Assembly: GCA_964583165.1 (NCBI GenBank)
Contig: CAZOVK010000020.1
Location: forward strand, 1-32,946
Origin: CAZOVK01 sp964583165
Lineage (GTDB): Bacteria > Bacillota > Clostridia > Lachnospirales > WRAX01
Reading direction: 5' to 3'
DNA: 32,946 bases
Shown: positions 18,831 through 25,970 of the stretch, in pieces
Position numbering within the stretch: position 1 is the first letter of the stretch
Layout: each line of letters starts with the position of its first letter
Translations under genes and position numbers: made by a program
Notes under the pieces: model-generated
Databases searched by the model: none
What the model was told of the DNA's origin: nothing
What the model saw: only the letters and a program-made list of their open reading frames with translations

Positions 18831-20814
18831 GAGCATACGCCTAAAGAACTTTCGCCAATATAAGGCCGAACAGCGACCGATTGTGTTTTCGACAGATAAA
18901 GAGCGCAACGTCACTGTTATCATAGGCGTGAACACGAGCGGTAAGACGACACTTATACAGGCGTTTCGGTGGTGTTTGTACGGGAAATGCGCGTTCAAGG
19001 AGAACGAGCTGCTGATTAACAAAGAAGTCGAACTGTCAATGCCACGCGATTATTCCCAGGAAGTAAGCGTAGAGATTGTACTCATCCATGAAGGTCGTGA
19101 ATATACAATCAAGCGCACTCAGATTTTCGCAAAGACGGACACGGGCAAGATAAAGCCTGAGCCTGCAAAGCTCAAAGTGCAGTACAAAGAGGACAACGGT
19201 GAGCAACAATCGGTACGCGAAAACGAGAGCCAAATCACAGTGCGAAAGATTTTACCCGAGGAGCTGGCGGACTACTTCTTCTTTGATGGTGAGCGCATAT
19301 CAGACATCAACAACCGAACTGATGTGGTGAATGCTGTGCGTGGGCTCATGGGGCTTGATGTTGTATCAGAGGCTATGGAACACTTAGAACCAAGTAGGAG
19401 CGCATCCGTCATAAGCAAATTCAAGGCGGAACTGGATACTGGCAGTGACAAAGATGGCGCAAGGCTTAAGGCCTCACTTACCGCCGCACAAAACAAACTT
19501 GCGCAATTGCAGGAGCGTTTAGGAACGACGAACACGGAAATTGAGAATCTGGAACAAATCAAGACCGACTTAAGCCAACAAATCCTTGCCCACGCAGAGC
19601 AGAAACGCAACCAAGAGAAACGCGCCAAACTGGAAAAAGAGCTGGCACAAATAGAGAAGTCCATACCCGAATTAGAGTCCCAAATCGTGAGTGGCTTCAC
19701 AGCGGGTGCGCTGCGCTTTTTCGCCGCGCCTTTAATAAAGCGCGCGCTGAAGGTGTTAGAAGCGGGTGAAACAATCGGCGAAGGCATAGAGGGAATGCGT
19801 TCAGTAGCGATAGACCATATACTTGCGCGTAATCGTTGCATTTGTGGTTGTGATTTAAGCAAAAACGAGGGTGCAAGGGAGCTTATCCGTTATGAGCAAA
19901 GCCTATTGCCGCCGCAACATTTGGGTACAATTATTAGAAACACCAAACAGAAGTATGAGATTTATCTAGAGGATAATCGTTTCCAAAGCACAGTCCAGCA
20001 AATTCATACAAATTACCGCACAAACTTGAACTTTATCGACGACAAGACGCTTGAGTTGCGCGAGATAAGTGCCTTGATACAAGAAGGCGGCGTTGATGTG
20101 GCAAGAACCGAAACAGAATTGCAAAAAACAGCACAACTATTGGCATCAAAACGCAGTTTGCGTGACAATTTGATGATCCAAATTGGTGGAGTGCAGAAAG
20201 AAATCGCCAACACCGAAGCCAACATTGCCAAATTAACACTTGCGACAGAGAAAAACAAGAAACTCTACACCTACATAGCCTATGCACAGGCGGTGTATGA
20301 CTGGCTCAAGAAGGATTATGCTAGGCAGGAAAAAGAAGTTAAAGAGCGTCTACTCGCAAGCGTCAACGCTATCTTTGAGAAAATGTATCACGGTAAGCGT
20401 AAGGTAAGTATCAGCGACCGTTACCAGATTACATTATTGACGGCTGTAGGCAACGACAGTGTAAACATAGCCGAAAGCAAGGGGCTAGAAGCCGTGAAGA
20501 ATTTCTCGTTCATAGCGGGGTTAGTAGATTTAGCGCGGCAAAAGATGCTCACTGACAACGACACCGACACTGTGCCAAACAGCACGGAGCCCTACCCGCT
20601 TGTCATGGACGCACCGTTTTCAAACGCGGATGAAATACATGTCAAAAACATATCCACTATCCTACCCGAAATCGCCGAGCAGGTAATACTGATTGTTATG
20701 AACAAGGACTTCGAGCACGCACGCCCAGCTATGGCTGATAAGCTCGGTAAGATTTACTATATCGAGAAGGTAAATAATAGTGAAACGAATTCTGTTGTAA
20801 GGGAGGCGGAGTAG
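18820..20814 (+). CDS. DndD-like SMC/Rad50-type ATPase
   Basis: 664 aa. Walker A GVNTSGKTT at residues 36-44; the DndD-type block LADYFFFDGERISDIN near 147-162; long coiled coils (about 205-285 and 430-500) flanking a hinge with RCICGCDLS near 338, a CxC pair resembling a zinc hook; and Walker B PLVMDAPFSNADEI near 593-606 followed by QVILIVMNKDF. DndD is the ATPase that manipulates DNA structure during phosphorothioation; length and motif order agree. The ATG at 18820 lies inside the preceding small gene, and the stop overlaps the next GTG by one base, so translation is coupled. Confidence is high for the family, moderate for the phosphorothioation role. Confidence 0.82.
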   Translation: MLIKSIRLKNFRQYKAEQRPIVFSTDKERNVTVIIGVNTSGKTTLIQAFRWCLYGKCAFKENELLINKEVELSMPRDYSQEVSVEIVLIHEGREYTIKRTQIFAKTDTGKIKPEPAKLKVQYKEDNGEQQSVRENESQITVRKILPEELADYFFFDGERISDINNRTDVVNAVRGLMGLDVVSEAMEHLEPSRSASVISKFKAELDTGSDKDGARLKASLTAAQNKLAQLQERLGTTNTEIENLEQIKTDLSQQILAHAEQKRNQEKRAKLEKELAQIEKSIPELESQIVSGFTAGALRFFAAPLIKRALKVLEAGETIGEGIEGMRSVAIDHILARNRCICGCDLSKNEGARELIRYEQSLLPPQHLGTIIRNTKQKYEIYLEDNRFQSTVQQIHTNYRTNLNFIDDKTLELREISALIQEGGVDVARTETELQKTAQLLASKRSLRDNLMIQIGGVQKEIANTEANIAKLTLATEKNKKLYTYIAYAQAVYDWLKKDYARQEKEVKERLLASVNAIFEKMYHGKRKVSISDRYQITLLTAVGNDSVNIAESKGLEAVKNFSFIAGLVDLARQKMLTDNDTDTVPNSTEPYPLVMDAPFSNADEIHVKNISTILPEIAEQVILIVMNKDFEHARPAMADKLGKIYYIEKVNNSETNSVVREAE

Positions 20815-21311
20815 TGTTTGACAGCTACTATGATTTACGAGGGAAACACGCAACCTATGTACGTTTCTTAAGTGCAACAACCAACCGACAAGACAAAGAA
20901 GCTAAGGCAGCCGGCGTTATCTCCACATCTATAGCCATTATGACGTTCGCTCCACTCATTGGGCTTGCCTACAATATGAAAAGGGAATTGGACAATGTAT
21001 CGCAAGACAGCTATAGGATATTTGCCGAAGCGGTCATCGGACACCAAAAAGACCTCGACTTTGCTTACCGCCTGGTCATGCTCGCGGAGAAAAACGACAA
21101 CCTATCTAGTGACGACAAAATAAATCGTGCATTCAGGGAGGACGAAAATCCCGAGAAACTGGCCGCCAATCTGGAATTGTTTTATTCCTATATGCGCGGC
21201 GGTATTGAGTGGCTTTATGAGCAGTTCACTGACGGCGCGACTGTCAAGCACGAGTATCTCGAAAAGATACTAACCGTCGTAAATCTCTACAAAGCTGATT
21301 TCGAGCTGTAG
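20814..21311 (+). CDS. Hypothetical protein closing the operon (165 aa)
   Basis: 165 aa, unrecognised. It has one hydrophobic segment near residues 34-54 (AAGVISTSIAIMTFAPLIGLA) and otherwise charged helical sequence. It starts at GTG 20814, overlapping the TAG of the DndD-like gene by one base, with GGGAGGCGG upstream, so it belongs to the operon. No later gene shares the transcript: the hairpin at 21350-21377 follows. Tight coupling to the DndD-like gene suggests a structural partner or regulator, but nothing in the sequence names a function. Confidence 0.65.
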   Translation: MFDSYYDLRGKHATYVRFLSATTNRQDKEAKAAGVISTSIAIMTFAPLIGLAYNMKRELDNVSQDSYRIFAEAVIGHQKDLDFAYRLVMLAEKNDNLSSDDKINRAFREDENPEKLAANLELFYSYMRGGIEWLYEQFTDGATVKHEYLEKILTVVNLYKADFEL

Positions 21312-21349
21312 TTGGCACAATACTTACATATAAGCATCCGCAACAAAAC

Positions 21350-21377
21350 AATGGCATCCGAGCACTCGGATGCCATT
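21350..21377. terminator. Perfect hairpin ending the defence operon
   Basis: AATGGCATCCGAG / CTCGGATGCCATT, 13-bp perfect arms with a 2-nt loop, 38 nt after the last operon gene. It is followed by TTTCC on the plus strand and GTTTTGTT on the minus strand. It probably stops transcription from both directions, since the next module converges on it. Confidence 0.7.
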
Positions 21378-21422
21378 TCCATAATTATCATCAATTATTA
21401 CAAGCTCCACTGACTATATAAC

Positions 21423-21691
21423 TACAGCTTTTTCAGCACGTCCTTAACGCCATTGATACCGGCCTGCACACCGCCTGCGCCGAGTTGTGCGCCTATGTAC
21501 GCGCCAACATTGATATCAAGTGGCCCAAAAACAGAGCCTATATCTCCGCCTGTCACAGTCCCTCCAAGCCATCCAACACCGGCCGCCGCCTTTTCAGCTT
21601 CATTTTTGCCATGCGATGCTATGTTGGCCGCTTCGTTGCTACCTTAACGCAAAGATGCCGTTTGCAGATAGTCTGATAACCAATCTTCCAT
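21423..21691 (-). pseudogene. Small glycine-rich protein with an in-frame TAA
   Basis: From ATG 21691 the frame reads MEDWLSDYLQTASLR, then TAA (21644-21646), then about 73 further codons: GSNEAANIASHGKNEAEKAA..., WLGGTVTGGDIGSVFGPLDI, GAYIGAQLGAGG and a VKDVLKKL end at TAG 21423. The downstream part has no in-frame ATG; its glycine-zipper pattern suggests a small membrane-inserting protein. A single nonsense change is the simplest reading; the alternative is an unusual start after the TAA. It lies downstream of, and in the same frame as, the glycine-rich gene at 21767-22192. Confidence 0.45.
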
Positions 21692-21766
21692 AACCGCTAC
21701 TACCCTTATATACTTTATGACGGCAATGCGCCGCCGAATTGCTTATAGTCATGCCACAAAACCGTG

Positions 21767-22192
21767 CTATCTTCCAGATAGAGTTAGCACTTGTATGATA
21801 TTGTCAAGCACATACTCCATGTCGCAGTGGATGCACATTAACCTTACATTATGTAATACCGCATTCCAATGGTTTTGCGACAGATTATCAAAAGCATATG
21901 CAGTTGCCAACAGAGCAGCATTTCTATCACCGTTGCGAATAAACATCATTATCGCGTAAGAAAGACCGTCTATCGCGTTTCGGTCTTTCTCGAAAAGCTC
22001 ATCATACAGCATTCGTGCTTGTCGGCTATCGTTCCCCGTATAATCCTTCTTTATCAGTATTACTCTTAACTTGTTCCAGTCCTCGGCTTGTGTGGGTGTA
22101 TCGAATGCATTACCCGCTACAACACCTGCTGCCGCACCAATTGGACCGCCTACAAAAAATCCCAAGGCCCCGCCGATAATCTTTCCTAACAT
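21767..22192 (-). CDS. Glycine-zipper hypothetical protein (141 aa)
   Basis: 141 aa. The N-terminus MLGKIIGGALGFFVGGPIG and its continuation AAAGVVAGNAF form a glycine-zipper membrane-like hairpin. A soluble helical part follows (about residues 36-141) with no motif I can name; it faintly recalls TerB-type or stress-associated proteins, but that is not secure. AGGAGGG precedes ATG 22192. It is the third gene in the minus-strand run from the XRE regulator at 22823, 40 nt after the DUF697-like gene. Likely membrane-associated partner of the neighbouring proteins. Confidence 0.55.
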   Translation of the reverse strand: MLGKIIGGALGFFVGGPIGAAAGVVAGNAFDTPTQAEDWNKLRVILIKKDYTGNDSRQARMLYDELFEKDRNAIDGLSYAIMMFIRNGDRNAALLATAYAFDNLSQNHWNAVLHNVRLMCIHCDMEYVLDNIIQVLTLSGR

Positions 22193-22232
22193 AACAACCC
22201 TCCTGTGATTGATATTAAACGAGACATAGGGT

Positions 22233-22793
22233 TTACCTAAACGCCTTCATAGCATCTTTTATCTTCCGCTCGAAATCCTGTTCAGAATTGTCGTGTACAG
22301 ACATGACCATTTCCTTAAATTTATACAAATCCGGTTGCGCGAGCTTAAACGCATCACCTTGAGGGAATACATTTCTTATAACGAACATGCAATCACTGAC
22401 AATGTTCGCGTTTATGCTATCACCACGGCTAGAGAGCATAGCAAAAAGTATGCCGAGTCGCCACGTTAACGTTTTTGCACACATGATGTTTGTGTAAATA
22501 CCAAGTATGGGTATATTACCTAATATTTTATCAAAGGCAATGTCAAATACGCATTCACCGAGTATGTTCTTTATTATAGGTACAATAACATCTCCGTTAA
22601 TAGGAGCGCGCCCATAAATACCCCTTAAATTGTTAAACATAGACACATAGTGCGTTCCAACGACAGCCACATCCACACCCATTGTAACGGGGCCTCCTAT
22701 TATGGCACTTAACCCCTGAATCAACATGTTTGAATCGGCCTTTGCCTGTATCTCGTTATAGGCCTTTTCAGCAAGTTCTCCCGAATAGCTCAT
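22233..22793 (-). CDS. DUF697-like membrane protein
   Basis: 186 aa. Two hydrophobic regions (about 24-50 and 84-118) fit the DUF697 pattern: GLSAIIGGPVTMGVDVAVV, LRGIYGRAPI, then GNIPILGIYTNIMCAKTLTWRLG. DUF697 domains sit in inner membranes and often accompany GTPases or stress systems. AGGAGGATGAAAAT precedes ATG 22793. It lies 29 nt downstream of the XRE gene with the strong promoter at 23088-23116, so it is probably controlled by it. Its molecular role is not deducible. Confidence 0.55.
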   Translation of the reverse strand: MSYSGELAEKAYNEIQAKADSNMLIQGLSAIIGGPVTMGVDVAVVGTHYVSMFNNLRGIYGRAPINGDVIVPIIKNILGECVFDIAFDKILGNIPILGIYTNIMCAKTLTWRLGILFAMLSSRGDSINANIVSDCMFVIRNVFPQGDAFKLAQPDLYKFKEMVMSVHDNSEQDFERKIKDAMKAFR

Positions 22794-22822
22794 ATTTTCA
22801 TCCTCCTGTATTAAACTGATAA

Positions 22823-23035
22823 TTATTCCTCTTGACGGGTAAGCTCTATGCTAAAGAACACCTCGTCTATTGATACTTGCGGAAACTGCTCCTTCAGTTT
22901 CTCCATAAATCCCCGCGAAGGCTTTGCATTCCCCCTTTCTACCTTTTCATACATGGATAATGACACGCCCAGTTTCCTTGCCATGTTGTCTTGTGATAGC
23001 CCTGTTGATTGTCTGAATTGGCGTAAAGCATTCAT
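22823..23035 (-). CDS. XRE-family transcriptional regulator
   Basis: 70 aa helix-turn-helix protein: MNALRQFRQSTGLSQDNMARKLGVSLSMYEKVERG. It starts at ATG 23035, with AAAGGAG 8 nt upstream; the longer frame to 23080 has no ribosome site. First gene of the leftward run, driven by the near-consensus promoter at 23088-23116. It is divergent from a second XRE gene at 23182, and the shared intergenic dyads suggest mutual or self repression. Confidence 0.75.
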   Translation of the reverse strand: MNALRQFRQSTGLSQDNMARKLGVSLSMYEKVERGNAKPSRGFMEKLKEQFPQVSIDEVFFSIELTRQEE

Positions 23036-23087
23036 AATCTGCGCTCCTTTTGGTGATGATATAGCAATGATAATGCTCATTTAAGTA

Positions 23088-23116
23088 ATTATATACAGCG
23101 TGATAATTGCTGTCAA
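23088..23116 (-). promoter_or_regulatory. Consensus leftward promoter (TTGACA-17-TATAAT)
   Basis: On the minus strand, TTGACA at 23116-23111 and TATAAT at 23093-23088 with a 17-nt spacer, a perfect match at both hexamers, 53 nt before the XRE start. The -35 overlaps the left arm of the inverted repeat at 23113-23136, which favours repressor control of a strong promoter. Confidence 0.8.
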
Positions 23117-23136
23117 TACTTATGTGAAAGTATTGA
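23113..23136. promoter_or_regulatory. Operator-like inverted repeat between divergent XRE genes
   Basis: TCAATACTT (23113-23121), 6-nt loop, AAGTATTGA (23128-23136), perfect 9-bp arms. The left arm overlaps the leftward -35 and the right arm overlaps the rightward -35 (TTGAAA 23133-23138), so one bound dimer could shut both promoters. Confidence 0.6.
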
Positions 23137-23161
23137 AAACCGCAATATTATTGCCTATAAT
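23133..23161 (+). promoter_or_regulatory. Rightward promoter with palindrome in the spacer
   Basis: TTGAAA (23133-23138), 17-nt spacer, TATAAT (23156-23161). The spacer contains the 13-bp palindrome GCAATATTATTGC (23142-23154), a typical autorepressor operator position. It drives the XRE gene at 23182. Confidence 0.75.
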
Positions 23162-23181
23162 AATTATGCGAGGTGATAAGA

Positions 23182-23574
23182 TTGCAAACGTTATTGAGTA
23201 CCAATATCCGCAAATTACGAAAAGCCCACGGGCTTACACAGGCACAACTGGCGGCTAAGCTCCATAAAGCGGGTAGCACAGTGAGGATGTGGGAGCTGGA
23301 TAAAGCTTCCCCAGATGCCGAAACGCTGGTTATGTTGGCGCGTGTATTTAGCGTTTCTACAGATTATCTACTGACTGACACTACTGAACCAGTAGAGAGC
23401 GCAACACCTGAACAACAACCCGAAAGCAAGCAGATTGCCAAAATCAACAAAGACCTTGCGCGGTTGAGCCAAAGACAATTGAAACTCGTGGGCGAGCTTG
23501 TGCGTGAAATGTCCACGCATGATAGGCAACGCCTTTCTGATAGCCATAGCCCTACGGATTCTCAACAACCATAA
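23182..23574 (+). CDS. XRE-family regulator with C-terminal extension
   Basis: 130 aa. N-terminal helix-turn-helix (LSTNIRKLRKAHGLTQAQLAAKLHKAG, then VRMWELDKASPDAETLVMLARVF and VSTDYLL) of the kind found in phage-like repressors, then a Gln/Glu-rich linker and a short helical tail (LSQRQLKLVGELVREM). It starts at TTG 23182 with GAGGTG upstream; GTG 23173 overlaps the SD. It sits alone on the plus strand inside a minus-strand module and ends at the hairpin 23577-23620. Probably controls the module through the dyads at 23113-23154. Confidence 0.72.
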   Translation: MQTLLSTNIRKLRKAHGLTQAQLAAKLHKAGSTVRMWELDKASPDAETLVMLARVFSVSTDYLLTDTTEPVESATPEQQPESKQIAKINKDLARLSQRQLKLVGELVREMSTHDRQRLSDSHSPTDSQQP

Positions 23575-23576
23575 CA

Positions 23577-23620
23577 AAAGCCTCCGCTCTATAATGTTAC
23601 CATTATAAAGCAGGGGCTTT
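23577..23620. terminator. Large stem-loop between convergent genes
   Basis: A 20-nt arm (23577-23596) and a 20-nt arm (23601-23620) pair with 17 Watson-Crick matches around the loop TTAC, with a perfect inner TATAATG/CATTATA. CTTTTGTT follows on the minus strand and TTTG on the plus. It serves as a terminator for the XRE gene (ends 23574) and the YaaW-like gene (ends 23677). Confidence 0.65.
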
Positions 23621-23676
23621 GCAATTATATATGCTGTCAGCATAGTTGTTGTTATGGATGTTATGGATTACCTTGA

Positions 23677-24477
23677 CTACTGTTCCTCTTGGGCAAATTT
23701 GCTTCCATATGCTGAAACAGCCGCCCATACAGCCTGCGCCATTACTTCACGCGTGAACTTTTGCCCTCCAATAAAGACTTGAGCAACCGCAATTCCTGTT
23801 ACCGCAATAAATCCGGCAGGGCCCAGAATGAATGACAAAGCGTAACTTGCTCCTGTGTACGCTGCAAATGGCAGAGTAATGCCCAGTGCTGTTGTGCAAA
23901 CGGCGTGGATAATCGTTGTAAGTGCCAGATACGCTCCCATACCTGTTGTGGACACAACGGCCAGCATAGCGGCAGGTGCGCCGGCCTTTAATAATGCCCC
24001 ACGCAATGTGTCGCCCGTGAGTTTATCTACGTTCAGTAGAGTCTTCATGTCCTGTTTTTGGCTTTCGGTGAGGTTATCTATTTGAGTCTGTAGTTTTGCG
24101 CTTGTATCACACGCTTGAGCAAGGTTTTGCCTTTGCAGGCTCTTTTGAATATTCTTCATAACTCGCTCACTATAGCGATTGAATACGGCATCGGCCCTTT
24201 GCGCGGCAGTAAGATTGCCCGAAATGTCGAATAGATATGACGCTTCTTTTATAATAGCCTCCGAAATCATGTCTAATGGCGCATCCGGTGACATGTTCAC
24301 CCTTTCGGCCAGTAAGGCTCGTAACAGACTGTTGAGTTTTTCACGCGACTCAAGTTGCAGTGATTTACAACGTTCGTCCATAATCTGCCACATATCCTTC
24401 ACATCCGGCTCGTCCAGCTTGCCTATGTTAACATTATTGTTATTCAGGAACCCAATAATACCGTTTGTGAAATGCAA
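23677..24477 (-). CDS. YaaW/UPF0174-like membrane-associated protein
   Basis: 266 aa. The N-terminal ~160 residues are soluble and helical (SREKLNSLLRALLAE, SEAIIKEASYLFDISGN). The C-terminal part has hydrophobic runs (about 168-240): LKAGAPAAMLAVVSTTGMGAYLALTTI, ALGITLPFAAYTGASYALSFILGPAG. The block LTLPFAAYTG-SxALS-xxGPxG is what I recall for the E. coli YaaW family, of unknown function. The start is uncertain: TTG 24477 overlaps the kinase end by 34 nt, and ATG codons further in (MWQIMDERC) are possible. Coupling to the kinase gene suggests it is a substrate or partner. Confidence 0.55.
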   Translation of the reverse strand: MHFTNGIIGFLNNNNVNIGKLDEPDVKDMWQIMDERCKSLQLESREKLNSLLRALLAERVNMSPDAPLDMISEAIIKEASYLFDISGNLTAAQRADAVFNRYSERVMKNIQKSLQRQNLAQACDTSAKLQTQIDNLTESQKQDMKTLLNVDKLTGDTLRGALLKAGAPAAMLAVVSTTGMGAYLALTTIIHAVCTTALGITLPFAAYTGASYALSFILGPAGFIAVTGIAVAQVFIGGQKFTREVMAQAVWAAVSAYGSKFAQEEQ

Positions 24478-25331
24478 ATGCCTTTTCCAACCTGTTGAAT
24501 CTGGTTAATGACGGCTTTATCCATCTTCATCGTGTCCAACACGGCTATAATGGCCGCCAATTCATCGGTGTTCATTTTGGCAAAACCGTCAAATATAGTC
24601 AACTGTAAAACTCGCAACAATTCACTGACATTTTGGTACCTGTTAGCAGGGTCAATGGCGCAACATTTGATGATAATAGGCGCAAGATACCCACATGCGT
24701 CCAGATTATTGTTCGGTTTGCGCTTTACGCCTGTCAATAGCTCTATCATAAGCTTACCAACAGCGTAAATATCTGTCCTTGCATCGGTTTGTGCATATCC
24801 GTATTGCTCAGGGGCAGCATAATAGGCTGTACCCAAAGCCCGTGTGTCCGTATCGCTGGTGCTATTATAGTTTCTAGATATATTGAAGTCAATAAGCTTT
24901 AATAAGCCGTTTTCCATAACCATGATGTTGGATGGCTTTATGTCCCTATGTATAATTGGCGGCACACAAGCGTGTAATTTGCGCAACGTCTTACAAAGTT
25001 CCGTAACCCACAGAGTAACTTGGCTAATATTTTGTTTGCCCATAGTTTCTAGGATAGACTCAAGCGACACACCCGCCACGTATTCTTCAAAAACATAGCT
25101 ACATTCATTGCCTTCTAACACATGATAAATTCGCGGCACACCATTAAGGTGGGTTTGATGTAGTTGCTTATAGATATCTAACCCCATGTTGTGGCACAGC
25201 TTTCGCTTTATGGCGGGTTTGTTAGTCTTTGTTTCGACAGCAAGTGTTACAGTGCAGTTGTCGCTTTCTGACAATACTTTCATGTTATTATATCGTGATA
25301 GTATGTACTCAAACTCAAGCTCGTCAGCCAT
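24444..25331 (-). CDS. Serine/threonine protein kinase (Hanks type)
   Basis: 295 aa soluble kinase. The VAIK-type lysine is K42 (PAIKRKL); the catalytic loop is IHRDIKPSN (D130); the metal-binding motif is LIDFNIS, with DFN in place of DFG; the activation segment ends GTAYYAAPEQYG; and helix F is TDIYAVGKLMIELLTG. The Gly-rich loop is degenerate (LSESDNCTVTLA). No membrane segment or PASTA repeats, so it is not the cell-wall PrkC type. The C-terminal ~45 residues are helical. First gene of the leftward kinase/YaaW pair. Kinases in mobile elements can act in abortive infection; here that is inference. It is divergent from the XRE gene at 25451. Confidence 0.85.
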   Translation of the reverse strand: MADELEFEYILSRYNNMKVLSESDNCTVTLAVETKTNKPAIKRKLCHNMGLDIYKQLHQTHLNGVPRIYHVLEGNECSYVFEEYVAGVSLESILETMGKQNISQVTLWVTELCKTLRKLHACVPPIIHRDIKPSNIMVMENGLLKLIDFNISRNYNSTSDTDTRALGTAYYAAPEQYGYAQTDARTDIYAVGKLMIELLTGVKRKPNNNLDACGYLAPIIIKCCAIDPANRYQNVSELLRVLQLTIFDGFAKMNTDELAAIIAVLDTMKMDKAVINQIQQVGKGICISQTVLLGS

Positions 25332-25391
25332 TATTCTTTCACCATCCCATTTATAGAAGTAAGTACTGTTTTACAGATTTCGGTCCTCTGC

Positions 25392-25420
25392 TTGCTAATC
25401 CTATTATAACATGCTACACT
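25392..25420 (+). promoter_or_regulatory. Promoter of XRE gene with operator-like dyad
   Basis: TTGCTA (25392-25397), 17-nt spacer, TACACT (25415-25420). The inverted repeat ACTATG (25418-25423) / CATAGT (25431-25436) overlaps the -10, a position fit for autorepression by the downstream HTH protein. Confidence 0.5.
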
Positions 25421-25450
25421 ATGTATTGCACATAGTCTTTGGGGGTTACG

Positions 25451-25882
25451 ATGAAAAAGGGAACGGACAGGCTTGTATCGGAAATCAAGAGCACCAACGA
25501 TATAGAACACTACTTACGCGAAAACTCAGGCGAATTCTACGAAGAGATGTTCTTGCGGACGCTGAAGGAACACTACGCCAACAGTGGTTTGACGCAAGAA
25601 GCTTTAGCCGAACGCTCTATGCTCAGCCACGGATACGTGAACAATGTCCTAAACAGCGCAAAAAGACCCAGCCGCGATACTGTCATAAAGCTGGCGTTTG
25701 GGCTAGGCCTTAAAGTGAATGAAGCGAACAGATTATTGAAACTTGCGGGGCATGGCGAACTCTGCCCGCGTGTTGAGCGGGATGCGATACTACTGTTTTG
25801 TCTGAATAAGGGTGTTAGCTTAATAGACGCTAATATACTGTTGGAGATACGGCTTGAGGCGTTGCTTGCCCCAAAGGGGTAG
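25451..25882 (+). CDS. XRE-like HTH regulator
   Basis: 143 aa. Residues ~35-85 form an HTH: LKEHYANSGLTQEALAERS, then LSHGYVNNVLNSAKRPSRDTVIKLAFGLGL. The C-terminal part (LNKGVSLIDANILLEIRLEALL) looks like a dimerisation element. ATG 25451 follows GGGGG; ATG is preferred over the upstream in-frame codon at 25439. It precedes the AAA ATPase by 88 nt on the same strand and probably regulates it and/or the divergent kinase. Its layout recalls small transcriptional regulators of phage-defence pairs. Confidence 0.7.
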   Translation: MKKGTDRLVSEIKSTNDIEHYLRENSGEFYEEMFLRTLKEHYANSGLTQEALAERSMLSHGYVNNVLNSAKRPSRDTVIKLAFGLGLKVNEANRLLKLAGHGELCPRVERDAILLFCLNKGVSLIDANILLEIRLEALLAPKG

Positions 25883-25970
25883 TATACAGCCATAAGATTT
25901 TGATTTCTCTATAGATTTATTACAAAATATGGATATAATAAATAGCAGTGGTAGATTTTGGGAGGCAGTA

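Noticed and set aside
25439..25713. Alternative frames over the XRE gene (411-713 range on the same strand)
   Set aside because: The overlapping frame lacks a ribosome site and reads as low-complexity Arg-rich sequence; the HTH frame is clearly the coding one.
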